The notes: generated from the letters alone by a model not told the origin. A stretch of DNA of 64,000 bases from Sphingosinicella soli (GCF_014199685.1 NZ_JACHNZ010000006.1:37556-101555), one strand, 5' to 3'. Shown: positions 35,764-48,068, counted from the stretch's first letter. Made by a program: numbers and translations.

Positions 35764-36609
35764 ATGCTGCAGATCTGCATCCTGACGCCCGCCGCGGGTT
35801 TCGAAGCCTTTGTGCCGCGTGCCGAAGACGAATTTCGCGCGCTGCTCGGAGAAGCCGTTTGCTTTCGGCCGTGGACCGCACCGCTCGAAACCGGCGACAC
35901 GATCGTGCTGCCGCTTCTCGCCTGGGGCTATCAGGAGCGCAGCGGCGACTGGTCGGCAGCGCTCGACGCATGGGAATCCGCCGATATCCGTATGGCGAAT
36001 GCCGTGCCGCTGATGCGCTGGAACACCGACAAGCGCTATTTGTTCGACCTTGAAGCCAAGGGCGTGCCGGTGATCCCGACCGCCTTCACCCCCGCGCTCT
36101 CCGACACGGATATCACAGATGCCCGCGCCCGGTTCGGTGACACTGTGATCGTGAAACCGCCGGTTTCCGGCGGCGCGGATGGAACCTACCGCCTCGCGCC
36201 CGGCGATCCTCTTCCCCGCGACGTGCGCGGCAAGCCGATGCTGATCCAGCCGATGATGTCCGCGATCGCCACGGAGGGCGAATATTCGCTGTTCTACTTC
36301 GGCGGCGTGTTCAGCCACGCGATCCTGAAGGTGCCCTCCGCCGGTGATTTCCGCGTGCAGGAGCAGTTCGGCGGTCGCGAGATCACCGTCGACGCCTCCG
36401 AAGACGCCCGCGCGCTTGCGAAGCAGGCGCTGCGCGCCGCACCCGGCGACGCGCTTTATGCGCGCATCGACATGGTGCGCGGCGCCGACGGCGGCTTTCG
36501 GCTGATGGAGCTTGAACTGATCGAACCGGCGCTTTTCCTCTCGCATGCGGCGGATCGCGGGCAACTTTTCGCCGACACGCTTAGCGCCCGCTTAACCTCC
36601 GCCCGCTAA
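35764..36609 (+). CDS. ATP-grasp protein, RimK/glutathione-synthase-like, unknown substrate
   Basis: A 281-residue protein. An N-terminal domain (LPLLAWGYQERSGDW near 48) is followed by an ATP-grasp core: DTVIVKPPVSGGADGTYRL near 130 (ATP-binding Lys and Gly-rich loop), PMLIQPMMSAIATEGEYSLF near 165, and LMELELIEPALFLSHA near 250 (metal-binding acids). These enzymes make peptide or amide bonds with ATP. It starts 5 bases after the ilvA stop. Related proteins are common in alphaproteobacteria without a known substrate. It is a different subfamily from the ATP-grasp at 23.9 kb. Confidence 0.85.
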   Translation: MLQICILTPAAGFEAFVPRAEDEFRALLGEAVCFRPWTAPLETGDTIVLPLLAWGYQERSGDWSAALDAWESADIRMANAVPLMRWNTDKRYLFDLEAKGVPVIPTAFTPALSDTDITDARARFGDTVIVKPPVSGGADGTYRLAPGDPLPRDVRGKPMLIQPMMSAIATEGEYSLFYFGGVFSHAILKVPSAGDFRVQEQFGGREITVDASEDARALAKQALRAAPGDALYARIDMVRGADGGFRLMELELIEPALFLSHAADRGQLFADTLSARLTSAR

Positions 36610-36622
36610 ATTCGGCCTCACC

Positions 36623-37456
36623 ATGGCCATCCCTCACCGTTCCGCTCCAAACGCGCGCCCCGTCATCCGGCGCCGCATGCGTCAAACGCCGCGCGGCGCG
36701 CGGTCGGTGAACGTGCAGTGGAAAATCGCCTACGCCGATTTCGCCACGGCCATGATGGCGTTCTTCATGCTGCTCTGGCTGATCTCCACCTCCGAGAAGG
36801 TTTCGGTGCAGGGCCTCGCCGACTATTTCACGCCCTCGATCGCCACCCCCGCCGCCGGTGCCGCCGCCGAGGGCGACGTGGCACTCGCAAGCGGCGGCCC
36901 CGAAGCGATCGCCCTTGCCGACAGCGGACGCGACCGCGCGCGCGAGGCCGCCCTGCTCCGCGATCTGCGCTCCGCCTTCGCAGCGGACCCGAACCTCGCG
37001 CCGCTCGCCGACAACGTGGTGCTCGAATCCGCCCGCGACGGTATCCACATCCAGATCACCGACACGTCCATGCGCCCGATGTTCGCGCGGGGCGACGCTG
37101 TGCCGCTCGCTCCGGCAGCGCAAGCCTTTCGCGCCGTAGCCGCGCGCGTAGGTCAAATGCCAAACCGTATCGCCATCGAGGGCCATACCGCCGGCGAAGG
37201 CGACGATTGGCAGCTTTCCGCCGCCCGCGCCGTCTCCGTGCGCGCTATCCTGCAGCAGAGCGGCGTGTCCGCAGACCGTTTCGCCGCCGTGACAGGCCGC
37301 GCCGCAAGTGAGCCGCTGCTGCCCGATGCACCCCTGCGGGCCGAGAACCGCCGCATCACCATCATCCTGCTGAACGAGCCGCCGGCGCTCGCGCCGCGCG
37401 CCGGGCGACGAACCGCGCAGGCGATGCCTTCCCAAACCGGCAACATCGCACCATAG
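36623..37456 (+). CDS. MotB-like OmpA-domain motor stator protein
   Basis: A 277-residue protein with one N-terminal membrane helix (IAYADFATAMMAFFMLLWLIS) carrying the Asp expected of the proton path. A plug-like segment (SVQGLADYFTPS) follows. The C-terminal OmpA-like peptidoglycan-binding domain (about 150-260) contains GHTAGEGDDWQLSAARAVSVR and ENRRITIIL. There is no MotA or flagellar gene nearby, so the partner is elsewhere or it serves another motor. It lies 13 bases after the ATP-grasp gene. Confidence 0.88.
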   Translation: MAIPHRSAPNARPVIRRRMRQTPRGARSVNVQWKIAYADFATAMMAFFMLLWLISTSEKVSVQGLADYFTPSIATPAAGAAAEGDVALASGGPEAIALADSGRDRAREAALLRDLRSAFAADPNLAPLADNVVLESARDGIHIQITDTSMRPMFARGDAVPLAPAAQAFRAVAARVGQMPNRIAIEGHTAGEGDDWQLSAARAVSVRAILQQSGVSADRFAAVTGRAASEPLLPDAPLRAENRRITIILLNEPPALAPRAGRRTAQAMPSQTGNIAP

Positions 37457-37465
37457 TTCGCAGCT

Positions 37466-38218
37466 GTGACCGATCAGACGTTCCGATTCCCGCGCTTCTT
37501 CGTAACAGCGCCCAGCCCGTGCCCTTATCTGCCGGGCAAGATGGAGCGTAAGGTTTTTACAGAACTGCGCGGCGACGATGCCGTTGAGCTTAACGAAGCG
37601 CTGTCGCGCATCGGCTTCCGGCGCAGTCAGAACGTCGTCTATCGGCCGAGCTGCGAGGGGTGCAACGCCTGCGTTTCCGTGCGGGTGCTCGCGCAGCGGT
37701 TCACGCCGAGCCAGACCCAGCGCCGTATCCTGCGCCGCAACGACGACATCGAGGTCAGCATCTGCGAACCGTGGACGACGCCCGAGCAGTTCGACCTGCT
37801 GCGCGCCTACCTCGGCCAGCGTCATCCCGAAGGCGGCATGACGCGCATGGATGCCTATGATTACGCCGAGATGGTGGAGCAGACCCCGGTCAACACGCTC
37901 GTTATCGAATATCGCGAGCCTTCGGTTGACGGACGGCAGGGGCGCCTGATCGGCTGCTGCCTCACCGACAGGCAGGCCGACGGCCTGTCGATGGTGTACA
38001 GCTTCTTCGACCCCGCGCATCCCACGCGCTCCGGCCTCGGCACCTTCATCATCATGGATCATATCCGGCAGGCGACGGCCGCCGCGCTCGACTTCGTCTA
38101 TCTGGGCTACTGGATCGAAGGCTGCGAACGCATGAGCTACAAGGCGCGTTTCCGTCCGATCGAGCGACTCACGACACGCGGGTGGAAGCCCGTGGAGATT
38201 GCCGAAACCGCCGCCTGA
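37466..38218 (+). CDS. bpt: aspartate/glutamate leucyltransferase
   Basis: A 250-residue Bpt-type leucyl/phenylalanyl transferase that adds Leu from Leu-tRNA to proteins with N-terminal Asp or Glu, feeding N-end-rule degradation by ClpAP/S. The start region [16 protein letters not shown], the cysteine pair in [15 protein letters not shown] near 65-78, and the C-terminal [22 protein letters not shown] are all family hallmarks. The start codon is GTG at 37466, nine bases after the MotB-like gene. The length is normal. Confidence 0.95.
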   Translation: MTDQTFRFPRFFVTAPSPCPYLPGKMERKVFTELRGDDAVELNEALSRIGFRRSQNVVYRPSCEGCNACVSVRVLAQRFTPSQTQRRILRRNDDIEVSICEPWTTPEQFDLLRAYLGQRHPEGGMTRMDAYDYAEMVEQTPVNTLVIEYREPSVDGRQGRLIGCCLTDRQADGLSMVYSFFDPAHPTRSGLGTFIIMDHIRQATAAALDFVYLGYWIEGCERMSYKARFRPIERLTTRGWKPVEIAETAA

Positions 38219-38368
38219 ACGAAATGTGCCGAAAATGCGGCGGGCTGAACGGAACCTCGTTCCCGTCGGTTTGACGGGGCCGTTCGTCGCTCCGGCGGTT
38301 GTTCGCAGGGCTCATACTGCCGACCTTGGGTCTACCGGGGGCAAACCGGACAGATGAAGGTGATTGAA

Positions 38369-38605
38369 ATGAAAATCGAAAAGCTTCTTGGGGCGGCACT
38401 CGGCGCCGTCATCGTTGCCGGCGCCCCTGCTGCGGCCCTCGCGCAGAACGCTGACGCCCCGCCGACGATCGATACAAACGGCGACGGCACGCCTGACGCA
38501 TGGGATACCAACGGCGACGGAAAACCCGATGCGTGGGATACGAACGGCGACGGAAAGCCCGATGCCGTTGATGCGGATGGCGACGGAAAGCCTGACGCCC
38601 AGTAA
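38369..38605 (+). CDS. small secreted protein with four calcium-type Asp-Gly repeats
   Basis: A 78-residue protein: a signal peptide of about 26 residues (MKIEKLLGAALGAVIVAG, ending AALAQ), then four 11-residue units of the form DTNGDGKPDAW. This is the thrombospondin-type-3/dockerin-like acidic pattern that binds calcium. ATG 38369 is preferred because GAAGGTGA lies 5-10 bases before it; a second in-frame ATG at 38354 lacks a ribosome site. There is no recognisable homologous domain. A strong bidirectional terminator follows. It is likely periplasmic or extracellular; its role is unknown. Confidence 0.8.
   Translation: MKIEKLLGAALGAVIVAGAPAAALAQNADAPPTIDTNGDGTPDAWDTNGDGKPDAWDTNGDGKPDAVDADGDGKPDAQ
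38471..38602 (+). repeat. four 33-bp tandem coding repeats
   Basis: Units begin at 38471, 38504, 38537 and 38570. The first three encode DTNGDG(T/K)PDA followed by W or V; the fourth encodes DADGDGKPDAQ. The DNA of neighbouring units differs by several synonymous changes, so the array is not a recent slip product. Spacing of 33 bp superficially resembles CRISPR, but there are no unique spacers. Confidence 0.9.
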
Positions 38606-38649
38606 CGAGGTCGGGTTTTTACTCCCCCCTTTTCCCGACCAACCCTCCG

Positions 38650-38689
38650 AAACGCCGGCGGATCGAAAGACCCGTCGGCGTTTTTCGTT

Positions 38690-38690
<1 letters not shown>
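38650..38690. terminator. intrinsic terminator between the calcium-repeat gene and metH
   Basis: A stem with ACGCCGGCGG pairing to CCGTCGGCGT (one G-T pair) around a 10-base loop, followed on the plus strand by TTTTTCGTTTT. On the minus strand only a short T-run follows, so it acts mainly for the small plus-strand gene, with possible use for the convergent metH operon end. Confidence 0.85.
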
Positions 38691-41299
<2,609 letters not shown>

Positions 41300-41309
41300 G
41301 ATGTTCAGT

Positions 41310-42356
41310 TCAGGCGAGGGTGAAGGCGTCGAGCCCGGCAAGATGCATCGCCGGTTCGGGGTGCGGAACGGCGCGGGGCGGCAGACCCTCCACGGCTTTC
41401 GCCATCGCGGCGATGTGCGCGGCCGTCGTGCCGCAGCAGCCGCCGACGATGTTGATGAGCCCGGACTGCGCCCATTCGTGGATCATGCCGCCCGTGGTTT
41501 CCGGCAATTCGTCATACTGGCCGAGTTCGTTGGGCAGGCCCGCATTCGGATAGACCATCACCAGCGCGTCCGCGATACGCGAGAGCGCCTGCACATGCGG
41601 GCGCAGTTCCTTCGCGCCGAACGAACAGTTGAGCCCGATCGTAAGCGGCTCGGCGTGCCGCACCGCATACCAGAACGCCTCGACCGAATGGCCCGAAAGG
41701 TTGCGGCCCGACATGTCCGTGATCGTCATCGAGATCATCATCGGGATGCGCGCGCCGCGCGCCTCGCCGAGTTCGATGATGCCCATGATCGCGGCCTTGG
41801 CGTTCAGCGTATCGAAGATCGTCTCGATCAGGATGAAATCCGATCCTGCATCGAGCAGCGCTTCGGCCTGTTCCTTGTAAACGTCCTTCACCTCGTCGAA
41901 CGACACGGCGCGAAAGCCCGGATCGTTGACGTCGGGCGACAGCGACAGCGTCTTGTTCGTCGGCCCGATCGCGCCCGCGACGAAGCGGGGCTTCCCGTCG
42001 CGCGCAGTGGCGGCATCGCCCTCCTCCCGCGCGATGCGGGCGGCGGCGTGGTTCATCTCTGCGACCAGATGCTCGGCGCCGTAATCCGCCTGGCTGATCC
42101 GGTTGGCGTTGAAGGTGTTGGTCGCGAGGATATCCGCGCCCGCATCGGCATAGCCTCGCGTGATGGCGCGCACGATGTCGGGCCGGGTGAGGACCAGAAG
42201 GTCGTTGTTGCCCTTCTGATCGTGGCCGAGATCGTAATCGCCGCGATAGGCGGCTTCATCCAGCCCATAGGTCTGGATCGCGGTGCCGAAGGCGCCGTCG
42301 TTGATGAGAATGCGCTTCGCGGCTTCCGCGCGCAGGCGCTCTGCTGCGTTCGTCAT
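41310..42356 (-). CDS. metH: homocysteine S-methyltransferase half of methionine synthase
   Basis: A 348-residue zinc-dependent homocysteine-binding domain of MetH. The zinc cysteines are Cys244 ([13 protein letters not shown]) and Cys307/Cys308 (GGCCGTT), and the N-terminal DGAFGTAIQ region is intact. The protein ends at the point where full-length MetH has its inter-domain linker ([10 protein letters not shown]). The stop is followed after 10 bases by the C-terminal gene in a different frame. It overlaps metF by four bases (ATGA). The products must join to transfer methyl from B12 to homocysteine. Confidence 0.94.
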   Translation of the reverse strand: MTNAAERLRAEAAKRILINDGAFGTAIQTYGLDEAAYRGDYDLGHDQKGNNDLLVLTRPDIVRAITRGYADAGADILATNTFNANRISQADYGAEHLVAEMNHAAARIAREEGDAATARDGKPRFVAGAIGPTNKTLSLSPDVNDPGFRAVSFDEVKDVYKEQAEALLDAGSDFILIETIFDTLNAKAAIMGIIELGEARGARIPMMISMTITDMSGRNLSGHSVEAFWYAVRHAEPLTIGLNCSFGAKELRPHVQALSRIADALVMVYPNAGLPNELGQYDELPETTGGMIHEWAQSGLINIVGGCCGTTAAHIAAMAKAVEGLPPRAVPHPEPAMHLAGLDAFTLA

Positions 42357-43282
42357 GCCCGGTCTCCGTTCGCGCGCTTCCCGAGCATATGGCAGATCGC
42401 ATAGCTCAGATCGGCGCGGTTCAATGTGTAGAAATGGAATTCGCGAACCCCGCCCGCATACAGGCGGCGGCAGAATTCGGCGGCGACGGTGGCAGCGACG
42501 AGACCCCGCGCGGCGGGTCTCTCTTCAAGGCCTTCGAACAATCGCTCCATCCAGCCGGGAATCGCCGTGCCGCACATCTCTGCCATGCGCTTCGTCTGCG
42601 CGAAGTTGCTGACCGGCAGGATACCGGGCACGATCTCGGCATCAAGACCCGCCGCCGCCGCATTGTCGCGGAAACGGAAATAGGTTTCGGGCTCGAAGAA
42701 GAACTGCGTGATCGCGCGGCGCGCGCCGCCATCCAGCTTGCGTTTCAGGTTGTCGAGATCCTGCCCGATGCTCGCGGCCTCCGGGTGCATTTCCGGGTAG
42801 GCGGCAACGCTGATCTCGAAATCCGCGACACGTCGAAGTCCCGCGACGAGCGCGGCGGCGTTCTCATATCCGTCCGCGCGCGGTACGAAGCGCTCGCCCG
42901 CGCGCGGCGGATCCCCGCGCAGCGCCACGATATGGCGAACGCCCGCGTCCCAGTATGCGCGCGCAACGTCATCGATCTCGCCGCGCGAGGCATCGACACA
43001 GGTGAGGTGTGCGGCGGGCGTAAGCGTCGTTTCACGAACAAGGCGCGAAACCGTGGCATGCGTGCGCTCGCGCGTCGATCCGCCCGCGCCGTAGGTGACG
43101 GAGACGAAGCGCGGTGCCAGCGGCTCCAGCGTCTTGATCGATTCCCAAAGCGTCTCCTCCATCTTCTCCGTTTTCGGCGGGAAGAATTCGAACGACACGG
43201 CGATATCGCCCTTCAGGTCGGCGAACAAAGGCTGGCGGACGGCGTTTTGCGCCTCCGTCATCTGGTCGAGCGTCAGGATCAT
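42353..43282 (-). CDS. metF: methylenetetrahydrofolate reductase
   Basis: A 309-residue FAD enzyme that reduces methylene-THF to methyl-THF, the methyl donor for methionine synthase. The family regions are VSFEFFPPKTEKMEETLW (N-terminal catalytic Glu region), SVTYGAGGSTRERTH and AHLTCVDASRGEI, with ALRGDPPRAGERF and the C-terminal AVTQFFFEPETY-like stretch (ITQFFFEPETYF). It overlaps the upstream regulator gene by four bases and the downstream methyltransferase gene by four, so the operon is fully coupled. Confidence 0.96.
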   Translation of the reverse strand: MILTLDQMTEAQNAVRQPLFADLKGDIAVSFEFFPPKTEKMEETLWESIKTLEPLAPRFVSVTYGAGGSTRERTHATVSRLVRETTLTPAAHLTCVDASRGEIDDVARAYWDAGVRHIVALRGDPPRAGERFVPRADGYENAAALVAGLRRVADFEISVAAYPEMHPEAASIGQDLDNLKRKLDGGARRAITQFFFEPETYFRFRDNAAAAGLDAEIVPGILPVSNFAQTKRMAEMCGTAIPGWMERLFEGLEERPAARGLVAATVAAEFCRRLYAGGVREFHFYTLNRADLSYAICHMLGKRANGDRA

Positions 43283-44226
43283 GCCGCTTTCCTTTTCGCG
43301 AGCGGGGTCTTTTCCCCAAGCCAGATGCTGACGGTCAACGTGCCCCCTTTCAGATGATCCACCACGCGGCCTTCAAGGCCGCTTTCGCGCATCCAGCCGA
43401 GCACGGCGTCGTCGGCGAAGCCGAGGCGCGTGTGCGCGTGGTTCGCGCGCAGTTCCTCAAGCGTGTGCGGCGCGAAATCAACCACGAGGAGGCGCCCGCC
43501 CGGCGCGAGCACGCGCCCGGCTTCGGCAATCGCCGCCGAAGGATTGTCGGCATAGTGCAGCACCTGGTGCAGCAACACGGTGTCGATGCTGCTATCCGCC
43601 TGCGGCAGCGCATACATGTCGGCCTGCCGCACTTCGCAGTGCCCGAGCCGCGCCGCCTCCAGCTTGCCGCGCGCGACGCGAAGCATGTCCGCGCTGCGAT
43701 CGACGCCGATCGCGCCGCTTGACCCCGGCGCGAGCAGTTCGAGCATCCGCCCCGTGCCCGTGCCGATATCGAGCAGATAGCCGACCGGCCGCGCCTCCAG
43801 CGCGCGCAGGATCGCCGCCTCGACCTCGCCGTCCGAGACGTGCATCGAACGAATCCCGTCCCAGCCTTCGGCATGGGCGTCGAAATAGCTGTGCATCTCG
43901 GCGACGCGGCGCGTGCGAATCTCGTCGAGCCGCCGGGTGTCGGCGGCGACCGCCGCGCTGCCGTCCAGCATCCGGTCCAGAAGCCCGCCGACCTCGCCCG
44001 CGAGCCCTGCGCCATCGATTCTCAGGAAAACCCAGGCGCCTTCCTTATGCCGCACGAGAAGCCCCGCCTCGGCAAGAATGCGCACATGCCGCGACACGCG
44101 CGGCTGCGATTGACCCAGCACTTCGGCAAGTTCACCGATCGACAACTCCATCGAGCGCACAAGCGCCATGATCCGAAGCCTTGACGGATCGGCGAGAGCG
44201 CGGAAAAGGTCGAGCGCGGGCTGCAT
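43279..44226 (-). CDS. sahR: SahR-like ArsR-family regulator fused to a SAM-methyltransferase-fold domain
   Basis: A 315-residue transcription factor. Residues 1-95 form an ArsR winged helix (LADPSRLRIMALV, SIGELAEVLGQSQPRVSRHV) without the metal-binding cysteine pair. Residues about 130-310 are a class I methyltransferase fold with the glycine-rich motif LLDIGTGTGRML at 151-162. SahR proteins, which repress the SAM cycle until S-adenosylhomocysteine binds this domain, have this architecture. It leads the metF-metH operon and lies next to a palindromic site. No ribosome site precedes ATG 44226; the inferred start of transcription is about two bases away, so translation may be leaderless. Confidence 0.9.
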   Translation of the reverse strand: MQPALDLFRALADPSRLRIMALVRSMELSIGELAEVLGQSQPRVSRHVRILAEAGLLVRHKEGAWVFLRIDGAGLAGEVGGLLDRMLDGSAAVAADTRRLDEIRTRRVAEMHSYFDAHAEGWDGIRSMHVSDGEVEAAILRALEARPVGYLLDIGTGTGRMLELLAPGSSGAIGVDRSADMLRVARGKLEAARLGHCEVRQADMYALPQADSSIDTVLLHQVLHYADNPSAAIAEAGRVLAPGGRLLVVDFAPHTLEELRANHAHTRLGFADDAVLGWMRESGLEGRVVDHLKGGTLTVSIWLGEKTPLAKRKAA

Positions 44227-44234
44227 GAAAAGAG

Positions 44235-44263
44235 GACATAAAGATATCTTTATATGAGGTCAA
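44235..44263 (-). promoter_or_regulatory. SahR-type operator over the met operon promoter
   Basis: A perfect 16-bp palindrome ATAAAGATATCTTTAT occupies 44238-44253. On the minus strand TTGACC (44263-44258) and TATGTC (44240-44235) are 17 bases apart, so the palindrome lies in the spacer and touches the -10. The sequence matches the general form of SahR sites. Repressor binding there would block the promoter of the sahR-metF-metH operon. It also lies upstream of the divergent mlaA gene. Confidence 0.8.
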
Positions 44264-44343
44264 TGAACGAAATACATTGTCATCGCCCACCGCACAACTC
44301 TACGTTCCGCGCCTTGTCGCCCAGCGTTATCCGGGAAGCCTTC

Positions 44344-45195
44344 ATGTCCGTACGCACCGTATCACTCGTCGCCCTCATCACCGCGCCGCTTCTCGCCGGC
44401 TGCGTGACCACACCGGGCGGCGTCTCCGAAGCCGAGCTCGACCGCTTCGAAAAAACCAACCGCGCGATCTACAAGTTCAACAAGGGCGTCGACACGGCCG
44501 TTCTGAAGCCGGCGGCACAGGGCTACCGCGCGGTCGTCCCCGGCATGGCGCGGCGCGGCGTCTCGAACGCGCTCGACAACGTCGACGAGCCGCTGTCGTT
44601 CATCAACGCCGTTCTGCAGGGCAAGTTCAAGGTCGCCTTCCGCGCTGTCGATCGTTTCATGATCAACTCGACGTTCGGCCTCGCCGGCCTCTTCGACCAC
44701 GCGACCGAGTTGGGCCTGACAAAACAGGAAGAGGATTTCGGCCAAACACTCGCAGCATGGGGCGTCGGCTCGGGGCCCTATATCATGCTGCCGCTGCTTG
44801 GCCCCTCGACGCTACGCGACACCGTCGGTTTCGGCGTGGATTCAGTGACCAACCCGTGGCCCAAGTTCCAGAAGCACGTCGCCGGTCTCGACGGCACCGA
44901 GCGGATCGCCGTCACCGCCGGCGAAGCGATCGACCTTCGTTCCCGGCTCGTCGATACGGCTGACCCTCTGCTCGCCACCGCGCTTGACGAATATGCGACG
45001 ATCCGCGCCGCGTTCCTCCAGCAGCGCCTCCACGACATTTATGACGGCGACCCGCCCGAAGACGATTTCGTACCGACGTTCGAAGACGAGGCCGCCACTG
45101 CCGCGCACTCCGAAATCACCCCGGACGCAGAGGCCGTCGCGCCTGCCGGAGAAGTCGAAACGGATGATCCGAAGGCTGAAGTCGATCCGTATTGA
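44344..45195 (+). CDS. mlaA: MlaA family lipoprotein
   Basis: A 283-residue outer-membrane lipoprotein of the Mla system, which removes misplaced phospholipids from the outer leaflet. The lipobox is APLLAGC with lipidated Cys near residue 20. The family body is clear: RFEKTNRAIYKFNKGVDTAV, NALDNVDEPLSFINAVLQGK, FMINSTFGLAGLFDHATELGL, QTLAAWGVGSGPYIMLPLLG and STLRDTVGFGVD. An acidic tail follows residue 245. ATG 44344 is chosen because it opens the signal peptide. No other mla genes are adjacent. It is divergent from the SahR-led operon. Confidence 0.94.
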   Translation: MSVRTVSLVALITAPLLAGCVTTPGGVSEAELDRFEKTNRAIYKFNKGVDTAVLKPAAQGYRAVVPGMARRGVSNALDNVDEPLSFINAVLQGKFKVAFRAVDRFMINSTFGLAGLFDHATELGLTKQEEDFGQTLAAWGVGSGPYIMLPLLGPSTLRDTVGFGVDSVTNPWPKFQKHVAGLDGTERIAVTAGEAIDLRSRLVDTADPLLATALDEYATIRAAFLQQRLHDIYDGDPPEDDFVPTFEDEAATAAHSEITPDAEAVAPAGEVETDDPKAEVDPY

Positions 45196-45523
45196 AGCGC
45201 CCGCGAATCGCGTCGCGACGTGTTCGCTCGCGGAATTTATCCAGCCGAATCTGATACCTGCGCTGTTTCGGGAAACTGAGCGCCTCTGAAGAGCCGACCC
45301 CGGTGCAAACCCCGGCGCGGCGCAGCAGCAAGGATATCTATGGTTTTACAAGACATTAACGCCCCGGTGGCGCCCGGTTCGCCGGATAGTGAGGATTTTC
45401 CACAAAAATATTTTGCTCCGGATCATCAAATCTCTTTCCATAGACAAGGTTTTCCGTGACAATCCGCGCCGCTCCCACTATTGGGCGCAGGGTCAATACA
45501 AACTGTTCTAGGGGAACAAGTCG
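45196..45523. other. 328-bp non-coding gap between mlaA and the Ala/Asp lipoprotein gene
   Basis: No gene is supported here. The first half is GC-rich with small hairpins (for example GCGCT/AGCGC around 45260-45284). The part from about 45320 to 45460 is markedly richer in A and T than its flanks. A weak promoter candidate for the downstream lipoprotein gene is GTGACA at 45456-45461 with TATTGG at 45479-45484 (17-base spacing). No riboswitch class was recognised. Confidence 0.5.
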
Positions 45524-45829
45524 ATGCGCAATGTTACCAAGGGTTTCGCAGCTCTCGCGCTCGTCGCCGGCCTCGGCCTCGCCGCTTGCAGCGAGAAGAC
45601 CGAAGAAGCCGCTGACGCGACCGCAGATGCTGCCGCTGAAGATGCTGCTGCTGCAGCTGATGCCGCTGTAGCCGAAACCGATGCCGCTATGGATGCCGTT
45701 GCTGACGCGACGGTTGATACCGCTGCTGACGCCGCTGCTGGCGCTGCTGATGCCGCCGCTACGGCTGCTGACGCCGCTGCCGGTGCTGCCGACGCCGCTG
45801 CGGACGCCGCGACGGAAGCTGCTCAGTAA
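45524..45829 (+). CDS. small lipoprotein with Ala/Asp-rich repeats
   Basis: A 101-residue predicted lipoprotein with signal peptide and lipobox GLGLAAC (Cys22). The mature part is almost entirely Ala, Asp and Glu, with repeated ADAA-type segments and no aromatic residues. It would be highly acidic and probably helical or disordered. The codons are mostly GCT/GCC and GAC/GAT in repeating runs. No family recognised. AGGGGAAC precedes ATG 45524. A strong terminator follows, so it is probably its own transcript, likely abundant. Distantly similar Ala-rich small lipoproteins exist in other sphingomonads, but a function is not known. Confidence 0.75.
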   Translation: MRNVTKGFAALALVAGLGLAACSEKTEEAADATADAAAEDAAAAADAAVAETDAAMDAVADATVDTAADAAAGAADAAATAADAAAGAADAAADAATEAAQ

Positions 45830-45854
45830 ATTTTACTGAACAGTTCGGAAAAAG

Positions 45855-45889
45855 AACGGGTCGCATCTTCGGATGCGGCCCGTTTTTTT
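45855..45889 (+). terminator. intrinsic terminator of the Ala/Asp-rich lipoprotein gene
   Basis: A 13-bp stem with a TTCG tetraloop (arms 45855-45867 and 45872-45884, one mismatch) is followed by a run of seven Ts. It is 26 bases after the stop codon. Confidence 0.95.
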
Positions 45890-45934
45890 GTGCCCGTTTT
45901 TGTACCCGCCGCCGTTCTTCATTGATGAGAGAAA

Positions 45935-45968
45935 TAAAAAAGGCCGCCGGGTTTTCCCGACGGCCTTT
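45935..45968 (-). terminator. intrinsic terminator of groEL
   Basis: Read on the minus strand, a stem AAGGCCGTCGGG with CCCGGCGGCCTT around a four-base loop is followed by a T-rich run (complement of bases 45935-45941). It lies just beyond the groEL stop and closes the groESL operon. Confidence 0.92.
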
Positions 45969-45990
45969 CGTTTGACTGTGGTTGGCTGGA

Positions 45991-47640
<1,650 letters not shown>

Positions 47641-47680
47641 CTACCCTTTCCCTGGGATCTGAAACGAAAAAAGCGACGGC

Positions 47681-47968
47681 TCAGGCAACGATGCCGAGAA
47701 TGTCGCTTTCTTTCATGATAAGGAGGTCTTCACCGCCGATTTTGACTTCGGTGCCCGACCACTTGCCGAACAGAATGCGGTCGCCCGCTTTCACGTCGAG
47801 CGGCGTGACCTTGCCGTCTTCGGCCTTGGAACCTGCGCCGACGGCGACAACTTCGCCTTCCTGCGGCTTTTCCTTGGCGGTGTCCGGGATGATAATACCC
47901 CCGGCGGTCTTTTCGTCAGCCTCAATGCGGCGGACCAGCACGCGATCGTGCAGAGGACGGAAGCCCAT
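47681..47968 (-). CDS. groS: co-chaperonin GroES (Hsp10)
   Basis: A 95-residue lid protein for GroEL. The start [44 protein letters not shown] and the end [16 protein letters not shown] are typical, including the mobile loop. ATG 47968 is chosen by family; a longer in-frame upstream reading covers the regulatory region and is rejected. It heads the groES-groEL operon. The CIRCE element lies 37-63 bases upstream. Confidence 0.98.
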   Translation of the reverse strand: MGFRPLHDRVLVRRIEADEKTAGGIIIPDTAKEKPQEGEVVAVGAGSKAEDGKVTPLDVKAGDRILFGKWSGTEVKIGGEDLLIMKESDILGIVA

Positions 47969-48004
47969 TCGTATCCCTCTCTTCAAGTTTTCTGAATTCC
48001 GATA

Positions 48005-48031
48005 TTGGCACTCACACGCGGCGAGTGCCAA
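48005..48031 (-). promoter_or_regulatory. CIRCE operator (HrcA site)
   Basis: TTGGCACTC (48005-48013) and GAGTGCCAA (48023-48031) are perfect inverted repeats separated by 9 bases, matching the CIRCE consensus TTAGCACTC-N9-GAGTGCTAA at all but one symmetric pair. It lies just after the promoter, so bound HrcA would block groESL until heat stress. Confidence 0.96.
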
Positions 48032-48039
48032 CACCACGG

Positions 48040-48068
48040 GATATGTGCCCCGCCCCTTCCGGTGTCAA
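48040..48068 (-). promoter_or_regulatory. promoter of the groESL operon
   Basis: On the minus strand TTGACA (48068-48063) and CATATC (48045-48040) are separated by 17 bases, a near-consensus housekeeping promoter. The predicted start is about 48033, immediately before CIRCE. Only this promoter was recognised; a heat-shock sigma promoter was not clear. Confidence 0.8.

Noticed and set aside
38471..38602. A 33-bp tandem array that could look like a CRISPR
   Set aside because: The units are in-frame coding repeats of one small protein, without unique spacers or cas genes.
41300..41309. A possible sequencing or decay frameshift in metH
   Set aside because: Both halves are complete domains with all key residues, and the break is exactly at the natural linker, so a true split is more likely. 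The frame difference means an indel cannot be excluded without relatives.
45196..45523. A riboswitch or small RNA in the 328-bp gap
   Set aside because: Small hairpins exist, but no known riboswitch core was recognised, and the region lies in front of a lipoprotein gene with no fitting ligand.
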